Assembly: GCF_021277265.1 (NCBI RefSeq) | Contig: NZ_JAJSOH010000026.1 | Span: forward strand, 1-64,000 | From: Kineosporia rhizophila | GTDB taxonomy: Bacteria; Actinomycetota; Actinomycetes; Actinomycetales; Kineosporiaceae | DNA: 64,000 nt | Reading direction: 5' to 3' | In this document: in pieces, positions 49,238 to 58,452 of the stretch | Layout of the letters: each line of letters starts with the position of its first letter | How positions within the stretch are numbered: the first letter of the stretch is position 1 | The notes under the pieces: generated by a model | What the model saw: the letters and a program-made list of their open reading frames with translations, nothing else | What the model was told of the DNA's origin: nothing | Databases searched by the model: none | Translations under genes and position numbers: made by a program

Positions 49238-49639
49238 ATGGCCATGGAAGGCAGGCAGCTGACCCGGGACCAGGTGCTGAGCTGGCGGGAGTCGTGGTCG
49301 CAGGCCGACCGCGATCGCATCGCCGCCGCCCTCGACGCCATCGATGGCGGCGCGTACCTGGCCCCACCGAGCGGCGGCTACCTCGGCGCGTGGGTGAACC
49401 ACCAGATGGTCTTCACCATCAACCCGGGCTATGTCGCCTGGCGCCTCGGGCCGTACACGAAAGAGCTTCCATCTGAGCTGTTCCCGAGCATGTACGCGAA
49501 CGAGACCCACGAGTGGCACGAGCTGTCGACGTTCCGCTACTACGGTGGCGGGGTCAAGAACATCGAGGCGGAGGAGAAGGTCTGCCCCATCCACGGAATG
49601 ACCCTTCCGAAGACCGGGATCTGCGACGACTGCGCCTGA
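49238..49639 (+). CDS. Unknown protein with C-terminal Cys/His cluster
   Basis: 133 residues. The body has LTRDQVLSWRESWSQADRDRIAAALDAIDGGAYLAPPSGGYLG and VFTINPGYVAWRLGPY. The C-terminus CPIHGMTLPKTGICDDC has C-x2-H and C-x2-C spacing, a probable zinc ribbon. ATG 49238 has AAAGG upstream; GTG 49229 is less likely. It begins 28 bp after the preceding stop. Confidence 0.6.
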   Translation: MAMEGRQLTRDQVLSWRESWSQADRDRIAAALDAIDGGAYLAPPSGGYLGAWVNHQMVFTINPGYVAWRLGPYTKELPSELFPSMYANETHEWHELSTFRYYGGGVKNIEAEEKVCPIHGMTLPKTGICDDCA

Positions 49640-49663
49640 TTCGGGGCTGCCATACTCGCCCAC

Positions 49664-50542
49664 GTGCTGAATGAACCTCGCGAACTCATGGACGCCTTCC
49701 GCGGCACAGCACTGGAAGGCCTGAACGTCGAGACAGTCCCCCAAAGCGACGTACTGTTAGTGACGTGGCTGGATCCCAAGAATCTTCTCGCCGGCTGGCA
49801 GGCTGCCCGGGATCTCATGGCGGTCACCGGACGTCGCCCCGTCGCTGTCGGCGAGGAGTTCCGGGACGAGTTCTTCGAAGTTGAAGCGGCTGAGCTGCAG
49901 GAGCTCGAGACAGCAGTCCATTCTCTCGATCCTTGGCCCGAGAAGTACGCGCTGGAAGCCGAACTGGACCGAAAATACTGGTCGATGGACGAGGTCGATC
50001 TCGAGACGGTCTCTCAACTCCTGAACTTTCGGGGCTCCGGTCCGGCCTGGGATTCCGATGCGGTGGCGAGAGAACTGCTACCCGGCATCCCTGCGCCGAC
50101 CACCGACTACACGTTGAACGAGCACCTTCTCAAACACATTTGTGACGCCCCTGAACGGCTCGCGCAGTTGGGTCCCGTTGATGAGAGCGAGACGTCCTCT
50201 GGTGCGCTGGACTGGTACAAGGCCACCGAGGTGCACCTGGCACTTCTGCCGACGACCAGCCCCTGGCTGTCAGCCGCCTGGCTCTACTACTTCGGTGAGG
50301 ACGACACCGCCAACCTGGCCGCCTGCATGCGTCAATGGAACGAAGCCTGGGGAGCCGAGATAGTCGCCTCGTGGGGAACCATGCTCCAGTTCGTCACCAC
50401 CCGTCGACCCGCGTTCGGCCCCGAGGCCTTCGAACTCGCTCGTCAGCACCTGGCCATGGCCGGCAACCTGCACGTGCCCCCGCTACAGCTGGCCTGGGAA
50501 CTGGCCCACACCAATGCCTGGTTCCTGCACGAACGGCCCTGA
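49664..50542 (+). CDS. DUF4253-like protein
   Basis: 292 residues. The C-terminal part has ATEVHLALLPTTSPWLSAAWLYYFGEDDTANLAACMRQWNEAWGAEIVASWGTMLQFVTTRRP followed by FELARQHLAMAGNLHVPPLQLAWELAHTNAWFLHERP, the pattern of the DUF4253 family found in immunity-type and orphan actinobacterial genes. The N-terminal half is acidic and unassigned. GTG 49664 starts 25 bp after the previous gene. Function unknown; polymorphic toxin immunity has been suggested for relatives. Confidence 0.75.
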   Translation: MLNEPRELMDAFRGTALEGLNVETVPQSDVLLVTWLDPKNLLAGWQAARDLMAVTGRRPVAVGEEFRDEFFEVEAAELQELETAVHSLDPWPEKYALEAELDRKYWSMDEVDLETVSQLLNFRGSGPAWDSDAVARELLPGIPAPTTDYTLNEHLLKHICDAPERLAQLGPVDESETSSGALDWYKATEVHLALLPTTSPWLSAAWLYYFGEDDTANLAACMRQWNEAWGAEIVASWGTMLQFVTTRRPAFGPEAFELARQHLAMAGNLHVPPLQLAWELAHTNAWFLHERP

Positions 50543-50552
50543 TCCAAGTCGC

Positions 50553-50918
50553 CTACATGAGACGAACCTTGTAGGCGTCGAACCGGCGATCGGCCTTCAA
50601 CAGCAACAAGTCTCGCCGGGCAGCCTGAGCGATGAGCATGCGGTCGAACGAGTCGTCGTGATGCCGGGGCAGGGCCCTTGCCGCCAACCCGTCCTCCACC
50701 ATGACGGCCAGTTCGGAGATGCCCTCGTCGTCCAGTTCCTGACGCAGGTCCTCGGGCACATCCAGCTCCCCCAGCGACGCCTTGATCGACATCTCCCAGG
50801 CCGAGGCGGCCGAGACGAAGACCGCTCGGTCCGGCTCCGCGATGACCTTGCGCATGGCCACGGGCAGGCGCTCATCGTCGGCGAGCCACCAGAGCAGGAT
50901 GTGCGTGTCGAGCAGGAC
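50553..50918 (-). pseudogene. VapC-like PIN toxin lacking its start
   Basis: The frame reads VLLDTHILLWWLADDERLPVAMRKV..SAASAWEMSIKASLGEL..RHHDDSFDRMLIAQAARRDLLLLKADRRFDAY, a normal PIN ribonuclease with the first Asp, the Glu of WEMSIK and the later Asp residues. No ATG, GTG or TTG lies at the expected start; the first GTG (50861) would remove the first catalytic Asp. No antitoxin gene precedes it. Immediately upstream the sequence switches to a plus-strand gene tail, so the 5' end was probably lost in a rearrangement. Confidence 0.65.
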
Positions 50919-50923
50919 GCTGG

Positions 50924-51127
50924 TACGACGAGGCGGCGGCTCAACTGGCCGAGGTGATCGAGAAGGCGGAGACGACCTCGGCGACGCTTGCGGCGGTGGG
51001 TGCGGAGGGGGTGGCTGAGACGGTTGATCAGGTCAGAGACGCATTGCAGGGCATCTCCACCAGCACCAGCGGCCTGAACGGCTCGCTCGAGAATGCAGCG
51101 AAGACGCTGGAGGCGGCCAAGGGTTGA
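50924..51127 (+). pseudogene. C-terminal fragment of an unidentified gene
   Basis: An open plus-strand frame with no start near the junction reads YDEAAAQLAEVIEKAETTSATLAAVG, TVDQVRDALQGISTSTSG, LNGSLENAAKTLEAAKG and ends at TGA 51125-51127. The Ala/Glu/Thr composition and heptad-like spacing look like the helical end of a longer protein. It abuts the truncated PIN gene. Confidence 0.35.
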
Positions 51128-51181
51128 AGGGCGGGCGACTCCGCGGGCAGTGCGCCGACGGACACCAGCGCGCCATCGGGC

Positions 51182-51667
51182 GTGACGACCTCTCCAACGG
51201 ACGCACCGGCGCACGAGGAACCCGCAGCAAGCCCGCGCGGCGAGTCGCAAGCCGTACCTGTCTCAGAGCCGTCAGATCAGATCGAGGGCACCGTCGTGGA
51301 CGCGCCCGCTCATGCTTCGGCAGAAACTGGCTCTCAACTGCCGGCTGGCCAAGAGATCCCTGACGAAATCAGAGACGATACTTCGTTCGCCTTCTGGTCC
51401 GACGAGGACCTTCGCATCACGGCTGAGGTACAGAAACAGGTCGGCGCCCAGGAAGAGCTGGAGAAGCAGGAGGAAGAGGCTTCTGGGCTGCGGCGCACTT
51501 GGAAGCAGACTTCCCGGCTCGCCGCGGCCACGGGTGTAGTCGCCTACGAGATCGGGTCAACGACACTTCCGGCGGTTCCGGAGTGGGCATGGGGACCCAT
51601 CGCCGCTGCGATGGCGCTTCCGGAATTCGTGAGGGCCTTCAGGGGCTGGTGGCATGGAAAGGACTGA
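51182..51667 (+). CDS. Unknown protein with C-terminal hydrophobic segment
   Basis: 161 residues. The N-terminal ~75 residues are Pro/Glu/Ser rich and acidic, followed by a charged helical stretch (ITAEVQKQVGAQEELEKQEEEASGLRRTWKQT) and a short hydrophobic C-terminal region (ATGVVAYEIGSTTLPAVPEWAWGPIAAAMALPEFVRAFRGWW). GTG 51182 has no clear ribosome site. The next gene starts 14 bp inside its end. No family recognised; a membrane-tethered partner of the next protein is possible. Confidence 0.5.
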   Translation: MTTSPTDAPAHEEPAASPRGESQAVPVSEPSDQIEGTVVDAPAHASAETGSQLPAGQEIPDEIRDDTSFAFWSDEDLRITAEVQKQVGAQEELEKQEEEASGLRRTWKQTSRLAAATGVVAYEIGSTTLPAVPEWAWGPIAAAMALPEFVRAFRGWWHGKD

Positions 51668-52130
51668 ATACGTGAAGATTGATCCTGCAGCCGAGGATCT
51701 CGGTCGGGAAGCTGTTCGTACCGCGATAGCGAAGGACCGTGGGGGTTTCGAAAAGGCACTCGAGGAGATTGCTCGAGCCGCACCTGCTCTACGGGACCAA
51801 GTGTTGCCCATCTACTCCGCTGTGGGCCGTTCCGTTCTTCGGAGCATCTACTCGGGCGGCGCCCCCAATCAGAAGCAGAATCTTGAGATGGCCCAGCAGA
51901 TCAGGGCCACGAGCCCCTGGGCCCCTCTCGAACTGAAGGAAATCTGGGAAACCCTGGAAGGGCTGTCCAGCGCCAACCACACACCAGATGTAGCGCCCGA
52001 GCGTCTGGCTGCCACGCTGTTCGTAGTCGTCGGATATCTCCTAGCTGCCTACACCAAGAGTTCCGGCTTCGAGAGCTTCTACGACTACCTGGATGCGGTG
52101 CTGAACGACTTGGTCAGGCCATCCTCGTAG
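51654..52130 (+). CDS. Unknown helical protein
   Basis: 158 residues, predicted helical: REAVRTAIAKDRGGFEKALEEIARAAPALRDQVLPIYSAVGRSVLRSIY, PWAPLELKEIWETLEGL, then a hydrophobic segment RLAATLFVVVGYLLAAYTKSSG. ATG 51654 overlaps the previous gene by 14 bp, so the two are coupled; GTG 51672 is an alternative. The 207 bp downstream hold an A+T-rich patch (around 52220-52300) that likely contains the promoter of the next operon. Confidence 0.55.
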   Translation: MERTEYVKIDPAAEDLGREAVRTAIAKDRGGFEKALEEIARAAPALRDQVLPIYSAVGRSVLRSIYSGGAPNQKQNLEMAQQIRATSPWAPLELKEIWETLEGLSSANHTPDVAPERLAATLFVVVGYLLAAYTKSSGFESFYDYLDAVLNDLVRPSS

Positions 52131-52337
52131 GGGCCGGTGGCGCAGCCGGTACAAAATCGATGTCGGAAGTCACGGCCGCACCGGCTCACAGCGACCCGTG
52201 CCTCAGCATCGTGGGGTGCCGTATGCGAGGGCATATCCGTAGATACCCAGGCGCATATTGCACAAATCGGTCAAATTTGCTGAACTGTTGGGCCTGCCGA
52301 TCAAGCAGCTCGCCGAGAACACTGGGGGGTTCCTCGC

Positions 52338-53648
52338 ATGCCCGAGTCACCCCTGATCGACTTCCGTCTGCACGAGACCCGCGCCGGCCGCGCCGGGGCT
52401 CCGGGCGAGTTCGAGGAGATGGTCAACCAGCTCGTCCACGTTCTCCATCCCGGTTCCCGGTCGGTGCAGGCAGACCCGGGTGACTGGGGAATCGATGCGT
52501 TCGCCGGCGATCTTCACGGCACCATCACGGTGTGGCAGAGCAAGTACTTCACCCAGATCGGCAAAGCACAGTTCAACCAGATCAACGACTCGCTGAACTC
52601 CGTGGTGAAGCACGCTGCCAAGCACGGATTCCGCTTCGAGCGGTGGATCCTGTGTACACCGTGCGACCTGAACCCTGAATCGACACGCTCTTGGCAGCGG
52701 CTCGAACAGCGGTATCTGGACGAGCACGGGGTGACACTGGAGTTCTGGGGCCGCACCGCGCTCACCGAACGGTTGCGACGGCCAGAGGCATGGCATCTGC
52801 GCTACAGCTACTACGGTGGAAACCCCCCGCCCAGAATACCTTTACCTAAACCGCTGACCCCATTGAGCCCGCCGGACCGGACTCTGTCTGATCCATGGAA
52901 TCCGGGTGACGTGGTCCGGATCCGCGATCAGCGATATGTCGTGCGTCGCGTTGCCACATCGGAAGACGCGGGTGGTTTCATTCTTGGATGGCGTACGGCT
53001 CTGGCGATTCCGGAGGGCCGGTCGCACCTCGTCTGGGTCCAGCAGACCCGCGGCGTCGGCGCCGCGAGCCTGAAATGCAGTGTGAACGCTCGTGGTCTTC
53101 CTCCTGTGGAGCTGTACGTGGAGGGGCCCGAGACAAGCACTTTGATCACCCGCTGTCCCGCGGGACGCTCGTGGGCCGACCTCTACCGGGCCGGTCCTCT
53201 GCCTGCGGCGGCCCTCCCTTCGTTCTTCAGCATGGCGGCGGCCGCCGGTCGTTCACTGGCCCAGTTGCACGAGAGCGGTTTTGACCATCGCCGTCTGGAG
53301 GGCGAGGTCTTCATCGTGCAGGACCGTACGGTGAGACTGCGAGACGGCGGTCTGATGGGCGCACCTGGTCTCCCTGGAGACAGTCTCGACGCGCCGGCTG
53401 CCCCCGAACAACAGCACCCACCCTATACAGCCGGACCGCAGACCGACCTGTACCAGTTCGCGGCCTTGATCTGGCGGTCACTGACCGGGAACCCGCCGTC
53501 GCCGGGCCCTTACCAGCCATCTTTGCGCTTGTTCTACCCCGCGCTGCCGGAGGATCGGCCGTTCCGGAGAGCCCTGAGCCCCGACCCCGGCGCCCGTGGG
53601 CACCTCGACGAACTGATCAAGGGCCTGAACGTCTGCGCGGCCGGGTGA
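52338..53648 (+). CDS. Mrr-like nuclease fused to a degenerate kinase domain
   Basis: 436 residues. Residues ~20-160 form a PD-(D/E)xK nuclease: EFEEMVNQLVHVL, WGIDAFAGDLHG (Asp53) and TVWQSKYF (Gln67, Lys69), the D...QxK arrangement of Mrr-type restriction enzymes. Residues ~185-430 follow a protein-kinase layout: SLAQLHESGFDHRRLEGEVFIVQDRTVRLRDGG resembles the catalytic loop and DFG region without the HRD Asp, and TDLYQFAALIWRSLTGNPPSPG resembles helix F. A pseudokinase is therefore likely. ATG 52338. Its TGA overlaps the helicase GTG (GTGA). Defence function is inferred. Confidence 0.75.
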   Translation: MPESPLIDFRLHETRAGRAGAPGEFEEMVNQLVHVLHPGSRSVQADPGDWGIDAFAGDLHGTITVWQSKYFTQIGKAQFNQINDSLNSVVKHAAKHGFRFERWILCTPCDLNPESTRSWQRLEQRYLDEHGVTLEFWGRTALTERLRRPEAWHLRYSYYGGNPPPRIPLPKPLTPLSPPDRTLSDPWNPGDVVRIRDQRYVVRRVATSEDAGGFILGWRTALAIPEGRSHLVWVQQTRGVGAASLKCSVNARGLPPVELYVEGPETSTLITRCPAGRSWADLYRAGPLPAAALPSFFSMAAAAGRSLAQLHESGFDHRRLEGEVFIVQDRTVRLRDGGLMGAPGLPGDSLDAPAAPEQQHPPYTAGPQTDLYQFAALIWRSLTGNPPSPGPYQPSLRLFYPALPEDRPFRRALSPDPGARGHLDELIKGLNVCAAG

Positions 53649-56389
53649 AAGAGCCGGCGCATTTTGCAGGCCCCCTGGCCATCATTCAGAACCGGGCCCT
53701 GCGCGAGGATCCTCAGCGGACCAGCCAGGACAATGTGTCGATCTTCGTGATTGCCGAAGAGATCACCGCCATGCTCTCCACCGGACGGCTTCCGGCTCGG
53801 ATCGACGCGTTCCAGGGCGACGAGCAACTCGTCCTTCACACCACCCGCCACGTCATCACGCTGTACCCGACCAAACGCCAGGACGCGTTCCGGATCGGCT
53901 CGATCCGGCCGGCCAACCTGAGAACCGAGTCCCGAGTGGCAACCGCCGGTTGCCTGCTGAGCATGCCCGGATGCCACCTGTTCGACGACGTCCTGAGCAT
54001 CGGCCAGAATTTCTCCCCTGAGCAGCAGCGACGCTTCACCACGTGGCCCCAGCTGAAGCAAACGCTGCAGACCACCGATCTTCCCGGTGACGAACGCGCC
54101 GAACGGCATCAGGCTTATCTGGCCGACACCGCCAGCATCATCAAGGTCGAGGAAGAACTGGATCGTCAGGCCACCCAGCAGGCCGGCGTACTCACGTACA
54201 CGGCCGTAAGTTCCGCTCAGGAGCAACGTTATTCCGAACGCGACGTGTACCGCTTCGCCGTACTGGAGCGACCTGCATTCGGTCCAGGAGATCAGGTGAC
54301 CATCGACGGCGATGCGCCGTTGCGGGCAGGCGTCGTACGCGTCACCCAGCGATCCATCACTCTCCGCATGCCGCGCACGGACGTCTCGGCCATCCCTGCA
54401 AGCGGCACCATCCGGCTCGCGCCCAAGTCGTCGGTGTTCCGCGCCCAGAATCAGGCCGTCAGGACCCTACGCGAAGGCCGGTCGCTCAATCCCGAACTCC
54501 TGCATCACCTCGTAGACGGTGAGCACCGTCCCTACACACCGGGGTGGGCCACCCCGCTCACGCCGTTGGACGCGTCCCAGAACGATGTCTTCCGCAGGGC
54601 TTTGGGCATCAAGGACCAGTTGCTGGTGCTCGGCCCACCCGGCACGGGAAAGACCCGGGTACTCACCGCGATCGCCGCTGAGGCGGTACGCCGGGGTCAG
54701 AGAATCCTGCTGGCTTCCCAGACCAATCAGGCGGTGGACAACGTTCTTGAGCGACTGCCGGACGGACTTCTTGCCGTGCGGACCGGCAACGAGGACAGCA
54801 TCGTGGAGGGTCTGCGGCGTTACCTCCCTCGGGAGCACGCCAGCCAATTACGCCGCTCCATCCAGGCCCGAACCCACGACGCCAGTCAGGTCTACCGCTT
54901 CTTCCGGGAGGACGGGGAGAGCACCTCGTGGCTGAGCGAGATCCAGGATGCCTGGAGCGGGTCGGTCCAGGCCGAAAAGTGTCTGCGGCTGGCGCAGAAG
55001 GCCTACGACGACCGTGCGGAAGAGATCAGGCGGGCCAACCCCGTCCCCCGGTCGTCATGGCTGCGGCGCGTCCTCCTGTGGGAGAGCAAGGAGGCCGCGC
55101 TGGCCCGGGTCCGGTCCGTCGAACTGACGCAGTCCGCGCTGATCGACGTGGATCCCCTGGCTCAGCGGGCCCGGTCGGAGTGCCGTGCCCAGCAGAGCGC
55201 CCGTGAGGACGCCCTTGAGCGTTGCCGAAGGGCTGCGCAGGTCCTGGATCGCGAACTGGCCCTGGCACTACCCGATCAGCATCGCCCCGCCGACAGGGAC
55301 GTCTCCGATGGGGACAAGTATGTGCACGACGCCCGCAAGCTGGTCGAAATGGCGCGCCGGCGCTCGCAGCTGCTGCAGGACTGGGCCGGGCAACTCGACT
55401 CCTCCGACGAGGTGCTGGAGCGCGAGATCCTTCGATATGCCGGAGTAGTCGCGACCACCTGCACCGGTGCAGCCCGGGCCGAACTGCAGGAACTGGAGTT
55501 CGACCTGGCCCTGATCGACGAGGCCGGGCAGATCTCCACCCCCAATCTCTTGATACCGCTGGTTCTGGCGCGGCGGCACGTCCTGGTGGGTGACGACCGG
55601 CAGTTACCGCCGGTCGTCAGCGAGGGCGTGAGTGAAGCACTGACCGAGCGGGGACGCGACGACCTCGTCAACGTGCTGCACCGCAGCACCTTCGAGGATC
55701 TGTATCGCCGCGGCGCTCCGGAAGCGGCGCACAAGACCATGCTGTCGGTTCAGCGCCGGATGCCTGATGTGCTGGCCCGGTTCATTTCTCAGCAGTTCTA
55801 CGACGGCAAACTGCAGTCCCGCAGCACCTCGAGCTCGACTGACCCCTCCTTCACCTCGCCGATCGCGTTCATCGACACCTCCGACCAGCCCGAGAAGACG
55901 CGGTGGGAACAACGGGTAGGCGGCTCCGGTTCCGACCGGCAACGTAGCTGTCGCAACAATTTCGAGGCCCAGATCATCGTTCGCCTGATGGCCGAACGCC
56001 AGGGCCTCAGCCAGGACGCTGCGGTTATCGTCCCCTACCGGGCCCAGCAACTCCGGATCACCGAACTGCTGAGCCGGGACCTCGGACCCGGTCACGCCGT
56101 GGAGGTGGGCACGGTGGACCGATTTCAGGGCGGGGAAAGGGACCTCATCGTCTTCGGCTTCACCCGCAGTAACAAGAACGGGACCATTGGATTCCTCAAG
56201 GAACTGCGGCGCCTGAACGTCGCGATGACCCGGGCCAGGAGTCAGCTCATCCTGGTCGGAGACGCACGCTGCCTCTCCGGCGCCGCAGATTCGGACTTCC
56301 GTGCGTTCATGCGCGAACTGCTGGCTTACATCGCCACCCACGGCGACCGGCGCATGAGCGCGAACGTGTTCCCGCCGGAGAAGGGCTGA
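53645..56389 (+). CDS. Superfamily 1 helicase, COG1112-like
   Basis: 914 residues. Motif I GPPGTGKT (~331), Ia ILLASQTNQAVDNVLERL, II LALIDEAGQIS (~622), III VLVGDDRQLPP, V VGTVDRFQGGERDLIVFGFTRSN and VI RLNVAMTRARSQLILVGD mark an Upf1-like SF1 helicase. The first ~300 residues form an extra N-terminal region and an OB-like segment. The long helical insertion between Ia and II (residues ~390-590) fits a 1B/stalk region. GTG 53645 overlaps the nuclease-kinase gene. COG1112 helicases with kinase and nuclease modules occur in the Mokosh defence system, which makes this a Mokosh-like candidate. Confidence 0.87.
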   Translation: MKEPAHFAGPLAIIQNRALREDPQRTSQDNVSIFVIAEEITAMLSTGRLPARIDAFQGDEQLVLHTTRHVITLYPTKRQDAFRIGSIRPANLRTESRVATAGCLLSMPGCHLFDDVLSIGQNFSPEQQRRFTTWPQLKQTLQTTDLPGDERAERHQAYLADTASIIKVEEELDRQATQQAGVLTYTAVSSAQEQRYSERDVYRFAVLERPAFGPGDQVTIDGDAPLRAGVVRVTQRSITLRMPRTDVSAIPASGTIRLAPKSSVFRAQNQAVRTLREGRSLNPELLHHLVDGEHRPYTPGWATPLTPLDASQNDVFRRALGIKDQLLVLGPPGTGKTRVLTAIAAEAVRRGQRILLASQTNQAVDNVLERLPDGLLAVRTGNEDSIVEGLRRYLPREHASQLRRSIQARTHDASQVYRFFREDGESTSWLSEIQDAWSGSVQAEKCLRLAQKAYDDRAEEIRRANPVPRSSWLRRVLLWESKEAALARVRSVELTQSALIDVDPLAQRARSECRAQQSAREDALERCRRAAQVLDRELALALPDQHRPADRDVSDGDKYVHDARKLVEMARRRSQLLQDWAGQLDSSDEVLEREILRYAGVVATTCTGAARAELQELEFDLALIDEAGQISTPNLLIPLVLARRHVLVGDDRQLPPVVSEGVSEALTERGRDDLVNVLHRSTFEDLYRRGAPEAAHKTMLSVQRRMPDVLARFISQQFYDGKLQSRSTSSSTDPSFTSPIAFIDTSDQPEKTRWEQRVGGSGSDRQRSCRNNFEAQIIVRLMAERQGLSQDAAVIVPYRAQQLRITELLSRDLGPGHAVEVGTVDRFQGGERDLIVFGFTRSNKNGTIGFLKELRRLNVAMTRARSQLILVGDARCLSGAADSDFRAFMRELLAYIATHGDRRMSANVFPPEKG

Positions 56390-56396
56390 CCTGCCG

Positions 56397-57533
56397 GTGC
56401 CGAACACCAAGCTCCTCGGGCCACCGACCCGCTCACTGGAGCGAGTGCTTTCCCGCACGGACGTCACCCCGACGCGGCTCTTGCGCGTGATGTGGCCGGT
56501 TCAGCGGGTCGAGGTCGAGGCCGAGAGTGTCGAGTACCAAAGCTTCGACCTCATAGACCGCTTCGTCCTTCGTGCCGTGGCCGAGTGCGAGTTGTCCCGT
56601 AAGAGCGACATCGCCGCCTTCCTCGGCGTCTCCGAGGCCTTGATAGCCGGCGCCTGCGCCTTCCTGACCCAGATCCAGCACCTGACGCAGATCGGTGATC
56701 TGATCACGATCACAGTTTTTGGACGCCGGTCCCTGGCTTCCGGTTCACGGGAAGTTCCTCAGAAGTCACGTCTCTACTTGCTTTTTGACGGTGTCACCGC
56801 GCAGCCTCTGCCCCGCGACTACCATCGCGGCGACCTCACCTACGACCCCGAGCCGTCGAATCGGGAGTGGGAACGTATACCGGCCTATGCCCCCTTTCCT
56901 CTCGATCATGTGGACCGGTTGTTCCGGCGCACCGACCGCAGCGACTTCAACCTGCCCACGCACCTCCAGGCCCTGCGGGTCCTCACGATCAAGACCGTCT
57001 ACACGGCGGTCCATCTGGTCCAGACCCATGAGCACGAGATTCTCGCGTTCTCTGAGGCCATGCCGGACGGCGACAAGATCATCGGGGCGATCCTGCGCCA
57101 GGACGATCGCATCCCCGGGTTGATCCGCTCGACGCCCTCGAAGGAACCCGACGAGATCTGGCAGAAGTGGCGCCAAGGCCGCCCCTTCGGACCGTTGGTA
57201 CGACAGCGCCCCGACGGTGTCTGGAGGGCCACCTACCCCGCACGAGCTTTCCGCGAGCATGAGATAGCGCCGAGCCGGGTAGGCAGTTTCGACTACCGGG
57301 ACCAGCACTTCATCCAGCTCTGGTGCGACTCCGACCGAGTACGACAGCAGGCTCTGGTGACGCGACTGCACCAGATGGCTCGGACCATCCAGCAAAAGGA
57401 AGATCTTCGGCTTCGGATCCGCGACCTGGCTACCGTCCTGGAACTGGGCGACGTCAGCGATGACGACGTGCTCGGGTGGGCCACCGTGGCAGGCCTGGGT
57501 GAAGAGATCGCGACCCTAGTCAAGATCCCGTGA
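56397..57533 (+). CDS. Unknown protein, third gene of the helicase operon
   Basis: 378 residues, no family recognised. SFDLIDRFVLRAVAECELSRKSDIAAFLGVSEALIAGACAFLTQI is a convincing winged-helix, followed by a mixed domain (SRLYLLFDGVTAQPLPRDYHRGDLTY) and a C-terminal half rich in Trp/Arg/Asp. The pattern resembles C-terminal proteins of restriction-like operons. GTG 56397 is 8 bp after the helicase stop, so it is in the same operon. It may supply DNA or RNA recognition. Confidence 0.65.
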   Translation: MPNTKLLGPPTRSLERVLSRTDVTPTRLLRVMWPVQRVEVEAESVEYQSFDLIDRFVLRAVAECELSRKSDIAAFLGVSEALIAGACAFLTQIQHLTQIGDLITITVFGRRSLASGSREVPQKSRLYLLFDGVTAQPLPRDYHRGDLTYDPEPSNREWERIPAYAPFPLDHVDRLFRRTDRSDFNLPTHLQALRVLTIKTVYTAVHLVQTHEHEILAFSEAMPDGDKIIGAILRQDDRIPGLIRSTPSKEPDEIWQKWRQGRPFGPLVRQRPDGVWRATYPARAFREHEIAPSRVGSFDYRDQHFIQLWCDSDRVRQQALVTRLHQMARTIQQKEDLRLRIRDLATVLELGDVSDDDVLGWATVAGLGEEIATLVKIP

Positions 57534-57640
57534 TGCGGCCGACGGACCTTTCTCGATGAGCACGGCTACCCACGCAGGCGAGCCGGCGCCCCCGTTCCTA
57601 CGCCCGGAGGAGCCCTCCGCGGCTGACGCGCGCCGACCAC

Positions 57641-58450
57641 CTACCCAGAAGCGCCGGGGAGGGTAGCTCGCCCTCGCCGGATACGGTCAGCCACCAGTCC
57701 CTGTTGGGCAGACTCTGAACGGCCCAGAATCGCCCTGGTCATGCGGGATCCGACCGCAGCCCCCGCGCCGAACAGGATCCCGGCTCCGAAGACAGCGCCT
57801 CCTCGTAAGGCCGAGCCTCTTACAGCGCGAAGGCGTCGCCCAAATTCGGTCGGCTTCCCAGCGACGCGGACACTTTCGGCCGGATCTGGTGTCGTCGATC
57901 GAACTGACTCGCCAGAGCCTTCCTGAGCGGACAGCTGTGGGGCACGTCGCTCGTCCTCCGGCGGGCGCTGCCCAGCAGCGACCAGTTGTGGCTGGCCGAG
58001 GCCCACCGGCCGTTCGAGCCGGCGCACTCTGTATGCCCGATTGATGTAGGCGTTAGTCTTCTTGGGCGGCTGCGACTTCCAGAGGACTACTTCCAGTTGC
58101 CCGAAGTCAGCGACCTTTGCGAAAGCCCTGTCTCCAGAGGCTACGACGAAATACCGAACGCCGAGTTGGGCCAGCCGCTGCGCTTCGGCCAAGAGCATGG
58201 TGTCCGCGGCATCCTTGCCGTCGTCGGACACAAGCAGCTTGACGCCGCGCTCACGCAGGTACCGCCGCGATTCAGCACCGATTCGGCTGCCCGCACAGGC
58301 AGCGACCACTGGGGTGTACGGGTCGACGCAGGCCAGCAGGGCATCCATCCTGGATGACAGAACGCTTGATCGGGCTTTCTGGCCAACCATGTTCTCCAGA
58401 TCGACCAGCAGAACGGCCTGACCGCTCGCCCCGTCCTGTGGGGTCTCCAT
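57641..58450 (-). CDS. NYN-domain (PIN-like) RNase
   Basis: 269 residues. The NYN nuclease core has AVLLVDLENMVGQ (first Asp), RERGVKLLVSDDGKDAADTMLLAEAQRLA (Asp cluster) and YFVVASGDRAFAKVADFG (SGDxDF-like, with Asp kept), enough for a metal site. After residue ~165 a disordered, Arg-rich part and a Gly/Ala-rich hydrophobic stretch (GAVFGAGILFGAGAAVG) suggest membrane anchoring. ATG 58450 lies 2 bp after the DUF262 stop, so it is coupled. It is the third gene of its operon. Confidence 0.8.
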   Translation of the reverse strand: METPQDGASGQAVLLVDLENMVGQKARSSVLSSRMDALLACVDPYTPVVAACAGSRIGAESRRYLRERGVKLLVSDDGKDAADTMLLAEAQRLAQLGVRYFVVASGDRAFAKVADFGQLEVVLWKSQPPKKTNAYINRAYRVRRLERPVGLGQPQLVAAGQRPPEDERRAPQLSAQEGSGESVRSTTPDPAESVRVAGKPTEFGRRLRAVRGSALRGGAVFGAGILFGAGAAVGSRMTRAILGRSESAQQGLVADRIRRGRATLPGASG

Positions 58451-58452
58451 CT

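Noticed and set aside
52270..52356. Mini-ORF with TTG start (KFAELLGLPIKQLAENTG)
   Set aside because: It looks like a helix-turn-helix beginning but is about 32 codons, lacks a ribosome site and overlaps the start of the nuclease gene.
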